Shown piece by piece: positions 10,652-21,495 of a stretch of DNA of 64,000 bases. The stretch spans positions 43,018,360 through 43,082,359 of the forward strand of contig OX328107.1 in NCBI GenBank assembly GCA_946811185.2, given 5' to 3'. The position numbers were made by a program, and so were the translations under genes. Each line of letters begins with the position of its first letter. Positions within the stretch are counted from its first letter, which is position 1. The DNA is from Hippopus hippopus. Lineage: Eukaryota > Mollusca > Bivalvia > Cardiida > Cardiidae. The notes beneath the pieces are model-generated. The model did not search any database and was not told the origin of the DNA. It saw nothing but the letters and a program-made list of their open reading frames with translations.

Positions 10652-11017
10652 AAAAACGGCATGAAACCAGACTTCGTTTTGCAAGCTTTTTTTTTTAAAG
10701 ACTGAAACTGATCGATAGAATCGCTGGACTGTGATATTGAAGGTAGAAGGCTCGGAACCTGCGATGGCACCTCCATTTTTTCAACTATAAGTAAAACAGT
10801 CACGTCCAAACAATTGCTCCTTACAATAAATAATATCATAATCCTTCTTATAAAAAATTAACAAAGTCTAGACTTATGCAGCCTTAACTCCACACATCCC
10901 AACAACGTGTGAGGAATAAAACCGTAGGAAGAGGAGCAACAATTGTTTGTACCATGCAAATGCCTTTTTACCCACACTGTTCTCCATGTATTTACAAAAA
11001 GTCACTTCTCTCTCCTA

Positions 11018-11381
11018 AAAGGTCCAATAGCGGCCAAAAAATAAATGCAGGTGTTAAAATGCATTTAAATTTAAATCATACCATTTAAAATTATGGAAAA
11101 CATTGTGAAAACGACAATTTGTTAGTGTGTATTCGGTCGAAGTGTTATAGTTGCTGGCAGAAAAATGAATTTTAAATCAGGCAAAAAAACCAATAGATAG
11201 GCAGATTTTAACCCAGTTTTGAAATTAATTTCTCTGCGGGCGACTAACTCTGGGACCGATAGAACATCAACAGATTGTCATCTTCACAATAATTTCCATA
11301 TTATTAAATGGTATGATTTAAATTGAAATGCATTTTAACACCCGCTTTGTTTACTTTTTGGCAACTTTTATTACTTTAACC
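11018..11381. mobile_element. family E MITE
   Basis: AATGCAGGTGTTAAAATGCA, AAATCATACCATTTAAAATT and its inverted partner; GGCAACTTTTATTACTTTA at right. Confidence 0.75.
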
Positions 11382-11539
11382 AACCCACTTCTTGATATTT
11401 TTAACGAAAAGACACTTTTTCGCCTTCATTTGTTTTTCGTTTGTCATGTTTTCCTAATTAATTCCAATCATTAGGTCATCAAACTCACGGTAGAGCTAAA
11501 AATAACTTGTGCAGTGACTGGTAAAATGTCTGTACAACA

Positions 11540-11742
11540 TTAACTCTTTGCCAGACAAAAAAAAAATTGAAGGGATTTGCAGAAGATCGATGATTACAGA
11601 CGTCTTATAAAGGGCAGAAAACATTGGGGGGAAAGGAGAAAATGCTGGCTACCAGCATTTTTTTCATTTTCCCACAATGCTGTCTGAGCTCCTCTTTCTC
11701 AGATTCGTGAAAAATCGGTGGATTGTTTTGTAAAGGTTTAAG
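11540..11742 (+). mobile_element. family B (B-11)
   Basis: TTAACTCTTTGCCAGACAAA, shortened left arm, hairpin 11620-11682, end GTAAAGGTTTAAG. Confidence 0.7.
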
Positions 11743-11797
11743 TGCAGTAACCTGATTTTCTGCCAACGCCGTTTAAGCTTCTTCAAGGTCTCAACCA

Positions 11798-12023
11798 TTA
11801 ACTTTATCCTTTGCCAAACGAAAAAACTTCAAGGCTTGCCCAAACTGAAAGCATTTGCAGACGACAAGTCCGATGTGTGCCAAATGATTGTATTTGAAAG
11901 GTAGAAACCATTTTGGGGAACGGAGAAAATGCCAGTTGCTTGCATTTTCTCCTTTTCCCACAGTGATTTTAAAAACCTTCAACCTCAAGGTCTTGAAAAT
12001 ACACGGAATTAATTTGCTAAGGA
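11798..12023 (+). mobile_element. family B, diverged (B-12)
   Basis: TTAACTTTATCCTTTGCCAA and GCCCAAACTGAAAGCATTTG. The hairpin at 11909-11968 has core AAATGCCAGTTGCTTGCATT. It abuts the minisatellite. Confidence 0.65.
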
Positions 12024-12029
12024 CTTTTT

Positions 12030-12435
12030 ACAGGGGGATACATAGGTTTTAACAGGGATAAAGGCGTTAAAATAGGAAATGAGGACACTTTAACAAGGGA
12101 TACATACGTTTTTCTCGGGGGCAGGGAGCAAAGACGTTTGAATAGGGGATACATACATTTTAACGAGGATAAAGGTGTTTTAACAGGGGTATACATACGT
12201 TTCAGCAGGGTATAATGACGTTTAAAAAAAAAACGGATACATACGGGGGTATACATACGTTTCCACATGGGTATACATACGTTTCAATAGGGCATAATGA
12301 TGTTTAAAAAAGCGGATATATACGTTTCCACATGGGTATACATACGTTTTAACAGGGGATAAGGACGTTTAAAAAAGAGGAAACATACGTTTCCACAGTG
12401 GTATACATACATTTTAACAGGGGATAATGACATAT
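12030..12435. repeat. CATACGTTT minisatellite, first block
   Basis: About ten irregular units alternating CATACGTTTTAACAGGGGAT and CATACGTTTCCACATGGGTA, with ATGACGTTTAAAAAAGCGGA spacers. Period about 30-60 bases. Confidence 0.85.
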
Positions 12436-13084
12436 TGGGCGTATTCCTTTCGCTGCTTCGAACACTCCGAACATGTTCTAGGTCAATGGAGTATTTCGGA
12501 ACACAGTGCTGTGTTCTTCAGAACATGTTCTGACTGTTCTAAATGAATCGAGGTGCAGCACACCTGCTGAAGGCGGTTTCGCGTGTTACAAAATGGCCGA
12601 AAGATGAACAATTGTTCAGTGCGAAAACAGTATGGATCATGAACAGACCTCGCAGATGTGCAGGGTGCTCTAGATCCATGCTAAACGCAAGTCATTTTGT
12701 TGGTTTCAATTGTCTTCTCATTTTCTCATGTTTTGGCACAAATGTTCTTTGAAAAAAAACTCAGAATACTCCATAATATGGCCAGAGTATAAATCAAAGT
12801 GCTGCCAGCACTGTAATCAGTGGTTGCAAGGTGAAAAAAAAAAACTTGCAACTAATGGGACTTTGTCGAAATATGGGTGAAAAACGAGACTTTTATAAAA
12901 ATTGTGTGTGCAATTTTTACATTACCCCCATTATTTTTTGCCCATCCCAGAACAAAATTTAATTTTGGAGTCACAATGATTTTTGACGTTGGCAAATGCC
13001 TTCTCTTTTGACAAGTCTAAAATTTATTTTTTTAGTAAAAAGTAATGTGATCGTAACAACCAACCCTCAGCAAACTGTCTCAAC
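12436..13084. other. non-repeat insert between minisatellite blocks
   Basis: Holds three short palindromes (GAACATGTTC at 12469 and 12521, AACACAG..CTGTGTT at 12500) and AAATCAAAGTGCTGCCAGCA at 12791, which recurs inverted at 26695. No gene seen. Confidence 0.5.
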
Positions 13085-13170
13085 ATGTATACGTTTCCAC
13101 AAGGGCATACATACGTTTTAATAGGGGATAAGGACGTTTAAATAGCGGATACGTATGTTTCCACGGGGGT
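13085..13170. repeat. CATACGTTT minisatellite, second block
   Basis: Three units (TATACGTTTCCACAAGGGCA, CATACGTTTTAATAGGGGAT), ending where the SINE at 13171 starts. Confidence 0.85.
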
Positions 13171-13473
13171 GACCAGCCCGCATAGCTCGAATGGTAGAGC
13201 GTAGAACTTCTGAATGTTGTGTTTCGGGTCACTTGAGGGTGTGGGTTAGATTCCCACGGCTGGCCATCTAAAATTACTAATAGTCTTTCGGATGAGACGT
13301 TAAACCGAGGTCCCGTGTGACGGTGCTATATACCGAGCACGTTAAAGAACCAGGCGTAAATTAGGATGGGTTTCGTCCTGTATCTGCACTATCCCCCGTA
13401 ACAATACTAACAACCATAAGGGGGGCGTCGCCCATATGGGCAATTGGTGGCGACGATAAATAAACGCAAATTC
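13171..13473 (+). mobile_element. tRNA-derived SINE, second type, in the minisatellite
   Basis: The head GACCAGCCCGCATAGCTCGA pairs its start with GGCTGGCC; box B is GGGTTAGATTCCCACGGC. The body has TTTCGGATGAGACGTTAAAC and GAGCACGTTAAAGAACC, then GGCAATTGGTGGCGACGATA. Confidence 0.8.
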
Positions 13474-13482
13474 AATGAATTC

Positions 13483-13680
13483 CAGAGGGGTATACATACG
13501 TTTTAATAAAGGATAAGGACGTTTAAAAAGCGGACACATACGTTTCCAGAGGGGTATACATACGTTTTAACAAGGGATACATACATTGTAGCAAGAGATA
13601 CATGTATTTTAAGCGGACACATACGTTTCCACAGGGGGATACAATATTTTAACAAGGGATACATTCGTTTAAATACTTTT
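13483..13680. repeat. CATACGTTT minisatellite, third block
   Basis: Six units resume after the SINE (GGGGTATACATACGTTTTAA). Confidence 0.85.
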
Positions 13681-13685
13681 TACAC

Positions 13686-13800
13686 AGTTCCCTGCCTTAA
13701 CGACCCTTATGTTTAATACTCATAGAACATTGTGGGAGAAGGAGTAAATGCTGCAAACAGCATTTTCTCCTTTTCTCACAATGTGTTCTACCCTTCGAAA
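13686..13800 (-). mobile_element. family B, partial (B-13)
   Basis: Right-type arm CTTAACGACCCTTATG and hairpin 13728-13784 (GGAGTAAATGCTGCAAACAG). Confidence 0.6.
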
Positions 13801-14072
13801 GACAAATTTCAGTTTCAATTCCACTGTCCACTATTTTATTCTGGATTATGACAGAACTATCGCTTTATCTTGCACCCGATATGTTTTTGTAGCCGTTGAC
13901 AAAGTTTGAGTTATTTCATTAGCGATGAAAGAATGAAAACACTTTCAAAAAAGTACACAATCCAAGAATTTCTGTATAATGAAAATAATAATAATAATAA
14001 TTGAGAATCATAATAATGATAATAATAAGATAATGATGGTGATGATGATATCTTCCATTTCATTTTTCTAGG

Positions 14073-14330
14073 GGCAAGCCCGGTAGCGCAGTCGAGAACA
14101 TACTTGAAACCATGTGGTTGCCGGTCCGAATCCCCAGCCCGGCGAATTTCTGTCCAAGGATTGAAAATGATCATTGCAACAAGATTCATTCCTGTCTCAC
14201 CAATGACCATTGTTACGGCGATGTTTATATGGGAAGAAACTCCAGGAAAGCATGGATAGATGCACTGGCCGCCACGGTATAACTGAAATAACGCTGAAAA
14301 CAGCGTTTTAAACACAATACAAACAGAGGA
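14073..14330 (+). mobile_element. tRNA-derived SINE
   Basis: GCAAGCCCGGTAGCGCAGTC head, body AAGGATTGAAAATGATCATT, tail TGCACTGGCCGCCACGGTAT then AAACACAATACAAACAG. Confidence 0.8.
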
Positions 14331-14538
14331 ACAAACAAATCGGTCTTCTCGTATACCGTTGTATAAGAAGACACTCTATCAACCCGAGCGACGTACTTGC
14401 AATTATTGATTCATTTAGTTCACTCACACATTTAACCTATTTCATTGACCTTCCTTTATGTAACAAGTATTTTATCCCTTACCTGCCCAGTCCGGTAACC
14501 CAGTTGGTTATGCATGGGGCACTGAGGAAATAAACCCG

Positions 14539-14733
14539 TATACACCAACCATCCATCAGAAAATTCTTAGTCTTATTCTCCAAGATTTTCTATATTTGAA
14601 GGTAACACAACTTCTGATTGTCTAAACCAAAGGGTTTAGCCAATCAGAAGTATTGTTAGTTTAAATTTTAGACAATTATTGAGAAGAAGCCTGAGAACGT
14701 TCTTAACAATGGTTGGTGAAATACGGACCAGCT
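14539..14733. mobile_element. family D foldback
   Basis: Centre TTCTGATTGTCTAAACC and GGTTTAGCCAATCAGAA. Right end GGTTGGTGAAATACGGACCA. Confidence 0.75.
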
Positions 14734-14747
14734 AGCTGGCAGGTGTC

Positions 14748-14998
14748 GCTGATGCAATGCTGGGCTCGGCCAATTTTCCTACGGATTGAGTGTATATGTA
14801 ATCATTGCTATAGTATCCATTCTTCTTTCACCGTTGGACGTTGTTTCCTACGATGACTATGAGGGAAAGCAGCCAGTGGCTTTGAAATAGCTCAAAAAGC
14901 ACTTGTCCACAAGATATAAAGGATAGGTGCACTGGCCGTCGTGATATAATTGAAAGAATGTTGAAAACGGCGTCAAACATCTTTTACAAACAAATGAC
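14748..14998 (+). mobile_element. SINE, 5' truncated
   Basis: CTGGGCTCGGCCAATTTTCC, GGAAAGCAGCCAGTGGCTTT, GGTGCACTGGCCGTCGTGAT. The box A region is lost. Confidence 0.75.
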
Positions 14999-15095
14999 TG
15001 CATCCTAAACCAACAATTAATCAATTTTACTTTGTAACTGTCGAATAAATATTTCCATCCAAGGTCTGTGTGATAGAATAGCTCTGCATAAATAG

Positions 15096-15733
15096 AGGAT
15101 CTTACATGAGTGTTTATGTATTATCATTTTTATCGAACGAGTTGACTAAAATTGTATGACGCGAGCCTTGGCGGGCGTCAAATACATTTTAGTCAACGAG
15201 TTTGATAAAAATGATAATACATAAACACGAATGTGAGATTCTATTTATCACATAAAACGAATGACAGACAGAAAAATATCCCGCATCATCACCTTCAGCC
15301 TCTATACCGTTCACGGGTCCATGTTTACGTTGTAGTTTGGTTTCAAATGTGTACATACACAACTAGATAGTTCTGTGACATTTACACCAAAAGAAGAGTG
15401 AAATAGTTTATAGAGGGGTTAAGTCCACCTATTTCCGCAATAATATTGATTTTAAGAGATTTTCGCTGCATTTCTTGGTTTTTATCAAACATGAAAATCA
15501 AAAACTTATCACGCGTATACGTCTTAGCAACAGTGACGTCATTTTTCCCCCGAAACGGCGTAACAGTACAAATTCCCGCACAAACTGTGGTTGGTTTCTC
15601 TCGCTTCACGCACTCGTGACTGAAAACTGATCAGAACCGGGACCCAAAAAACGATAATACACTAGTGTATTATCAAAAATAAGTCATGGGTTTAATACAC
15701 TGCCGCAGGAGGTTTTATGTGATAAAAAAAAAT
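15096..15733. mobile_element. foldback region (family O)
   Basis: A strong hairpin at 15096-15245 (TGTTTATGTATTATCATTTT and complement). CACATAAAACGAATG at 15250 pairs with GTTTTATGTGATAAA at 15711. The same hairpin recurs at 63670-63790. A further GATTATGTGATAAATA lies at 16050. Confidence 0.6.
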
Positions 15734-16248
15734 TATTAAATAAGTCTAGAAAAGATGTAATCAAGGGAACCTCTGGCGAGCTTAATAGCAGTTTTAATAA
15801 AATTCTATCTTAACAGTCAACAAATGCCGGATTCTTTTACTGAAAAACGATATCTTACAAATTATAGGTCAGAACATGACAATCTATATACATGTACGCA
15901 CACGTGGGAATTTTTGTAAGTAGAACCCAGTTTTACTCTCTGAAAGAGGGTATATAATGACGACACATATGACGTCATCCGGTGCTTATCTCAAACATGT
16001 GTAAGATAAGAAAATTACTAATGTCTATAATACACTGGAAACAAGGGAGATTATGTGATAAATAATTTTTTGTACCTGAACTTGCCTACAACATAAGCAA
16101 ATACTCAATTTTGACATATTTACCTTTAGAGTGCCGATAAACCGGAGAGACATTTTGAATCTAGAAATAAGATCCAAATAAATAAAATACCAAAGTCGAT
16201 TTTGTTCAGAATGTCTCGGCAAGCAGACAAGCGGACAGCAAACGGTAA

Positions 16249-16350
16249 GTGGACAGTGTAGATCAAAGATCAGACAGCACGTTTTATGAAGTCTGATCTT
16301 GATCTTCACTGGCCGCAAAAGCAACTAAAGTGAAAGGCGTTTATGGGTTA
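16249..16350 (-). mobile_element. family A, second-subtype-like (A-11)
   Basis: The hairpin at 16249-16315 is followed by AGTGAAAGGCGTTTATGGGT, an eroded second-subtype arm. Confidence 0.6.
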
Positions 16351-17017
16351 ATATGTTTTCAAGGTCACTTGCTTTTTGAGAAGGACATGGCAGGGAGCCG
16401 ATCGCGCGATAGGGGCTAGTCTAGGTACCTAACTTAGAATTAACCGTTCAGCTGCAAAGTGCGACTCAGTGGGTTGCACCCTATTTTTATAGTTATCTGG
16501 AACGAAGATCTTTCTCAAATATTTTCTTTTACAAAACTGAAGAAATATTGATAAATGATGATACCATCAAAGATAACCACAAAATTGTACTTTTTGTTTC
16601 TGCTATTTCTGACTATGCTTTTATATGCAATTTTTCTTTGCTAATTTCCTCTATGTCGAAAAAAAAAACCGCGCGAGTTAGGGAGTGAAAAGTATAACAC
16701 GTGTCAAGGTTTCAGTTCAAAACGCAAAACAAGATAATTATTCGAACAATGAAATGTAAGGCCTTTCCATGATCAGACCGTATCATGTTCTTAATGATGT
16801 CATTACATGCAGTTTGTAACATATTTCTTTGTGATAGGCCTAAATTAAAGATCAAACATGCTTTACGACTTCGAACCTGTCATTGCTGCACAATTTGGCA
16901 TAGTTATACAACAATTTTCTCGACAATTATGTTTATTCTTTTTTATATTAAACATGGGGTGAAGGGTTTAGAAAAAGGAAAAAAATAAAGTTATCTACTC
17001 CTTCAAAGAGAAATTGG

Positions 17018-17130
17018 ATGTTTTAACGGTCCTGAAGAGAGCTTTAGAAAACTTTTTGAGAAAAGGAAAAAATGTTGGTTACCAGCATTTTCTCCTTTTC
17101 TCGCAATTTATTCTACCCGTATTAAAGATT
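17018..17130 (-). mobile_element. family B, partial (B-14)
   Basis: GTTTTAACGGTCCTGAAGAG then a mismatched hairpin at 17046-17110. Confidence 0.6.
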
Positions 17131-17295
17131 AATAACTCGGAACACGTTACAGGTTTATGTTGAAAGATAATTGTTGAAGAGTTAAACATTGATTTATTCA
17201 TGTTTGAGTGTGAGGGATAGCGGATCAAGATCACACTGTACAGATCGCAAAGGACATCCGGGCTCGAGACTCAAAATACATGGTGTCAGTACAAT

Positions 17296-17480
17296 AGGGT
17301 GTGGGAGAGAGTGATGCAGGGGTAGACCATCGGTCTTTTACATTACGATTTCCGGGTTCAAACCCCGTGATGAGCAGGTTAAAACTTTTCAACCACCGAC
17401 ATCACTGCACGAGTACTGGTTAAAGTTACATCCTTACAGCCAGAGAGAAACTTGAACGTGTGTAGAATGGCTCAGCTGTG
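17296..17480 (+). mobile_element. SINE with tRNA-like head
   Basis: AGTGATGCAGGGGTAGACCA and TTCCGGGTTCAAACCCCGTG, then CACGAGTACTGGTTAAAGTT. Confidence 0.65.
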
Positions 17481-18098
17481 TAAACATAAAAGATAAATTA
17501 CCAATATATATGGTGTAAGGGATACAAAAACTCAAAGTAGTTGTCCTCATTTAAAACCGGAAATGACAACAGAGATTGCTTTGAAGGCCTCTAAAACATG
17601 AAATGCACCCTCTATCGTAATCTGTGCGATCTTGCAGCCATCAAGGGCAACATTTGGTATGAATGATTATGGTTTCATGAAGTAAAGATGAAATGGGTAA
17701 AAAACTGACCAAACACTGGCTGAAAACGAGTACAGATGTGTCTTTAAGGTTTCTAGAAAGCAATCTTCGAGAATGATTGATATATGGTATTAAAACTTGT
17801 TTCACAATCGATGTGAAAGAAGTAAGTTTAAACTAAAACCGTATAAGGTAATTTGGTACAATCTACATAGCTTTTCTACGTTTATTTTTTTACGGTAACA
17901 AACCGAAGGACCTCTGGGTATTAGCCCTTTCCTTCTCTGAAGACACGGTCCAGTTTTCAGTCTCGACATTCTGGAAACATCGTGACAGAAAACGCTTCCA
18001 ATTAGCGAAAGCAGCCATTATTACTTTAGTTTTGTTGTGGCTAGTACTCCATTCTTGTTAATTATTTTCAGATGTTTGTTTTTGCTTAAAATAGATTT

Positions 18099-18336
18099 GA
18101 TTCGTGCGCTGTGAAAAGGAGGTTTGATGCATGTGCAAAAATATCGACCCATGTCAGCCTGCGTAGGTTGACATGGGTCGAAACTTTTTTGCTATTAATA
18201 AATTTTCTGCGTGTCAAAGAACCATTCTACCTCATGGCTCAGTCACTTATGCGATTGATTCACTTATGTGATGAATTGCTTGGCATAATGCATTACGAAG
18301 ATGCATTAAGCCCCCCTTTTCCGGTAGCGTCGTTCA
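18099..18336 (+). mobile_element. family C (C-04)
   Basis: CTGTGAAAAGGAGGTTTGAT, stem-loop 18143-18183 shortened at the tip, CATTACGAAGATGCATTAAG and an eroded right end. Confidence 0.7.
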
Positions 18337-18486
18337 TTTATATTGAATTGTTATTGAAAAGAGAAACACCATGATACAATGGAGGGTAGTTTAGTTACTC
18401 TAAGCATACCAAACATATTTTTACATTATATCTAAGTGTTTGTTGACCGTTTAAATCCGGTTTTTATTCTAAATAGTCGTGTTTTT

Positions 18487-18692
18487 TTAACCCTTTACCA
18501 CATAATAGTTAATTTTAAACGATATTGAGGAATAAGCTTTTCTAATCAATATGGGAAAGGAGAAAATGGTTGTAACTAGCATTTTATTCTTCCTTTTCCT
18601 GCAATGCTGTCTAACCTTTTCAGGACAGTATTCACCATTTGAATAACCTATAACTTGTTGTCTGCCAATTCTTTGATTTTGACAAATCTATA
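18487..18692 (-). mobile_element. family B cut by family C (B-15)
   Basis: TTAACCCTTTACCACATAAT at left, diverged hairpin at 18550-18610. The far arm runs to TTGACAAATCTA, where a family C copy begins. Confidence 0.65.
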
Positions 18693-18945
18693 TGAGCCAG
18701 GTTCTGTGAAAAGGGGGCTTAATGCATCTGCGAACAATATCGACCAAAGTCAGCCTGCGCAGGCTGACCTGGACCGAAACTTTTCGCTATTGGTCAGTTT
18801 TCTGTATGTCCAAGGACCAGTCTACCTCAAGATTAAGTCAGTTGTCAAAAAGTGGCTATTATGGATCTGTGACTATGTGAAAGTTTGATTGGTATCATGC
18901 ATTACTGAGATGCATTAAGCCCCCTTTTGCCATAGCACGGCTCAT
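18693..18945 (+). mobile_element. family C in B-15 (C-05)
   Basis: TGAGCCAGGTTCTGTGAAAA to GCCATAGCACGGCTCA. The stem-loop lacks the central GTCCGCGCAG. Confidence 0.75.
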
Positions 18946-18974
18946 GTCTTTGTCGTTTGGTAAAGAATGTAAAC

Positions 18975-19312
18975 AAATTACATTGCATAACGATGACGTG
19001 GACCTTATTCTTCTAGATTGGAGGATCAAAGCGCTGACAAGACTGAGAGTCAGAATTGTGGTTTTCCTCTGTGAACACTTATTGTTACAACTGTAACCTT
19101 GTATGTCCTCTGCGAATATGCTAAACGATGAACAGAGTGCAGTTTCATCTTGCAAACACTCTTCAACACTCAATGGAATAAGTTTGCTTTTCTGTATCAG
19201 TTTAAAGCAAATACATGTATGTTGATCCTCAACGATTTCATGTTCGTTCTGTTGTTTTTTTACTTCAACAGAATAAAGATCCATATAAATGAGCAACATT
19301 GAAACGCAAACT
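18975..19312 (-). CDS. candidate exon, Cys-rich, unknown
   Basis: The minus strand is open behind an acceptor-like stretch TTTAATTCCGTCACAG at 19327-19312 and reads MLLIYMDLYSVEVKKQQ, HTCICFKLIQKSKLIPLSVE, ECLQDETALCSSFSIF and GYSCNNKCSQ. The Cys spacing and SVEECLQ..ALCSSF are reminiscent of PAN/apple-type domains, but the match is weak. The frame later runs into repeat sequence. No partner exon was found. It may be a relic. Confidence 0.25.
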
Positions 19313-19650
19313 GTGACGGAATTAAATGGAAATTAATCTAAGATAAATCATTCTTGATACAGTTCATCTGCGATACTGTTAAGAAAAAAAAGAGGGAAAA
19401 CATGCATGGGTCCACTTGTCACCGTGAAAAATGTTTTTGCAAATGAGTAAAAGAACTCTACTCAGATTATTTTATCTAGAATTCGTAAGGTTACAATAAT
19501 GATAAGGGGGTGGTGGAAAACAACAAGAAAATGTGTTTTGTCCCTCTTCAGCGGATAAAACAAGCAGTAAGCCGGACATTAAATCACAGGGGCTTCTGTC
19601 ATATCCCAAAGTTTTCTAGTTCAAGTTCAGTGTCATCTAAACCCTTTGTA

Positions 19651-19965
19651 GCTGAGCCCGGTAGCTCAGTCGGTAACGTACCGGACTTGAAACCAGGGGG
19701 GTCGCTGGTTCGAATTCCAAGTTCGGCAAATTTCTGTCCGAAGGTTGATGATAGCCATTGCGACAGCACGACAGTTACTGTAGTCTTCCTCTCCCACCGT
19801 TGATGATTGTCTCAACAAAGGATGTGTGGAAACGCAGCCAGTGGTTTTGGAAGCATATTGTGCGACATACTGGTAACAGAAACCCCCAAAAAGCATTGAA
19901 AGTTGCACTGATGATAGCGATTGGAATGAAATAATCTTGAAAACGCCGTTAAACACCATACATAA
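19651..19965 (+). mobile_element. tRNA-derived SINE
   Basis: GAGCCCGGTAGCTCAGTCGG head, CTGGTTCGAATTCCAAGTTC box B, tail AATCTTGAAAACGCCGTTAA. One of the best-preserved heads. Confidence 0.8.
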
Positions 19966-20004
19966 ATATAAATCTATTTCATATTGACTATCCATATTCT
20001 TATT

Positions 20005-20215
20005 AACCCATAACCTGCTAAATAAATAAAACGAAACGTTCAAGCCGATAGAAAAAAACAACAATTGCAGATATTTTAGGTATTTTATGGGGAAAAAATA
20101 TCTCCTCATCGGACAGTGTAGATACAAGATCAGACTGCACGTTCTGTGCAGTCTGATCTTGATCTACACTGGCCGCAAAAGGTCCCTGAGTGGAGCTTAG
20201 CAGCCAAACGGTTAA
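20005..20215 (-). mobile_element. family A, full length (A-12)
   Basis: Reverse copy. It starts ATTAACCCATAACCTGCTAA and ends AGCAGCCAAACGGTTAA, with TTAA on both sides. The hairpin is at 20109-20174. Confidence 0.8.
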
Positions 20216-20394
20216 TTTACATGTATTTTTTTAACATTACGTCTGCTGTAACTTTGTCTAAGGAGGTAATGCATGGACAGGAAAAAAGGATCCATATAAA
20301 TGTAGCTATTACACCATCCTTCTTCAAGTAGTTAATATTATCAATAACATTATTACACTTTGCTGATTTCACTTACCGCCTTCCAGAGTTCAGC

Positions 20395-20547
20395 GACCGT
20401 ATTTTCTGCTAAATCCGACTCAGTGCACTTTTGCGGACAGTGTAGATTAATATCAGACTGAGCTTTCTACGCAGCATTGTCGGACTGTGTTGATCATGAT
20501 CAGGCTGCACAGAACGATCTGTCTGATTTTGTATCTACACTATCCCA
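20395..20547 (+). mobile_element. family A, duplicated core (A-13)
   Basis: A left half-hairpin at 20433-20470 is followed directly by a complete diverged hairpin at 20478-20547. This looks like a partial tandem duplication. Confidence 0.6.
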
Positions 20548-20659
20548 AACAATGATTTGCTCTGGCGAGAAAACAATATGGAAAGAGAGCTATAGTCGAC
20601 CTTTAAAGCTACAAGTAAATATAAATTCAACATGAAGATAGACAGTATTTGTTCTGTTA

Positions 20660-20874
20660 AATTCTTTAACAAACAATTTAACGATCCTAAAGAAGAAAAA
20701 TTTTGAAAAACTTTGGGCAAAAAGGAGAAAATGCTTGTAACCAGAATTTTCTACTTTTTCAGCACTTTTTTCCACCATTCCAAAAAAAATTGAATTTATG
20801 ACTTGCATTCATTTTGTCGTCTGCAAATGCTTTCATTTCGGATAAGTCGAAGATTTTGTTTTTTGGTAAAGAAT
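20660..20874 (-). mobile_element. family B (B-16)
   Basis: ATTCTTTAACAAACAATTTA at left, degraded hairpin 20705-20770, end TTTTTTGGTAAAGAAT. Confidence 0.65.
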
Positions 20875-20914
20875 AAAAAGTAAAGGCGTAAAAATTAATG
20901 AAATGGTTGTGTTC

Positions 20915-20918
<4 letters not shown>

Positions 20919-20973
<55 letters not shown>
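20919..20973. repeat. (GA)n microsatellite
   Basis: About 27 uninterrupted GA dinucleotides. Confidence 0.95.
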
Positions 20974-21126
20974 AAGAATATACTCAGTTTGAATGTCTTT
21001 TTTTTTCTACTTTGTCAGAATATCTTTTGCAGTGTCAGACACAGTCAACAAAAAAGCCAGATAGTGTTTTCTACCAGCTAGTGATACGACTGCACATGGT
21101 CCATTCTGAATGGTATTTTGCAAAGC

Positions 21127-21291
21127 TTTCAACAATATATCGGTCATATCACGGCGACAGCTCACATATTCATGTGTGTCCCGGGTCACACCAGTACATG
21201 ACTAGGACACTCCGACCAAAAATTCCTGTGCGGCTTGAGCCCGGGGCCTCCAGGATACGAGTCCTGTAGACACTTTACCACTTATCCACCC
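21127..21291 (-). mobile_element. SINE, reverse
   Basis: Reverse: CTGGGTGGATAAGTGGTAAA head, GGAGGCCCCGGGCTCAAGCC box B, GAGCTGTCGCCGTGATATGA tail. Confidence 0.75.
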
Positions 21292-21495
21292 AGGACTTCA
21301 GACATAACCGATGGAAAAGGGTAAAAACGATAAAGGTGAGTCAGGGTTCAGAAGTTCAGAAAACTGTACATTAAAGACCACATGTCTGGAGTGTGGTGAT
21401 GCGTTTTGTTTACAAACAATTCAATATCATTGACCCCTGTCACGCTTGAACGTTTAACTTTTATGTATGTATTCACATAAAAACCTATCTTTTCT

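Noticed and set aside
15532..15541. TGACGTCA (CRE-like) sites at about 15533, 15969, 36368, 50215 and 55570 as promoters
   Set aside because: They lie in or beside repeats and no gene start follows them.
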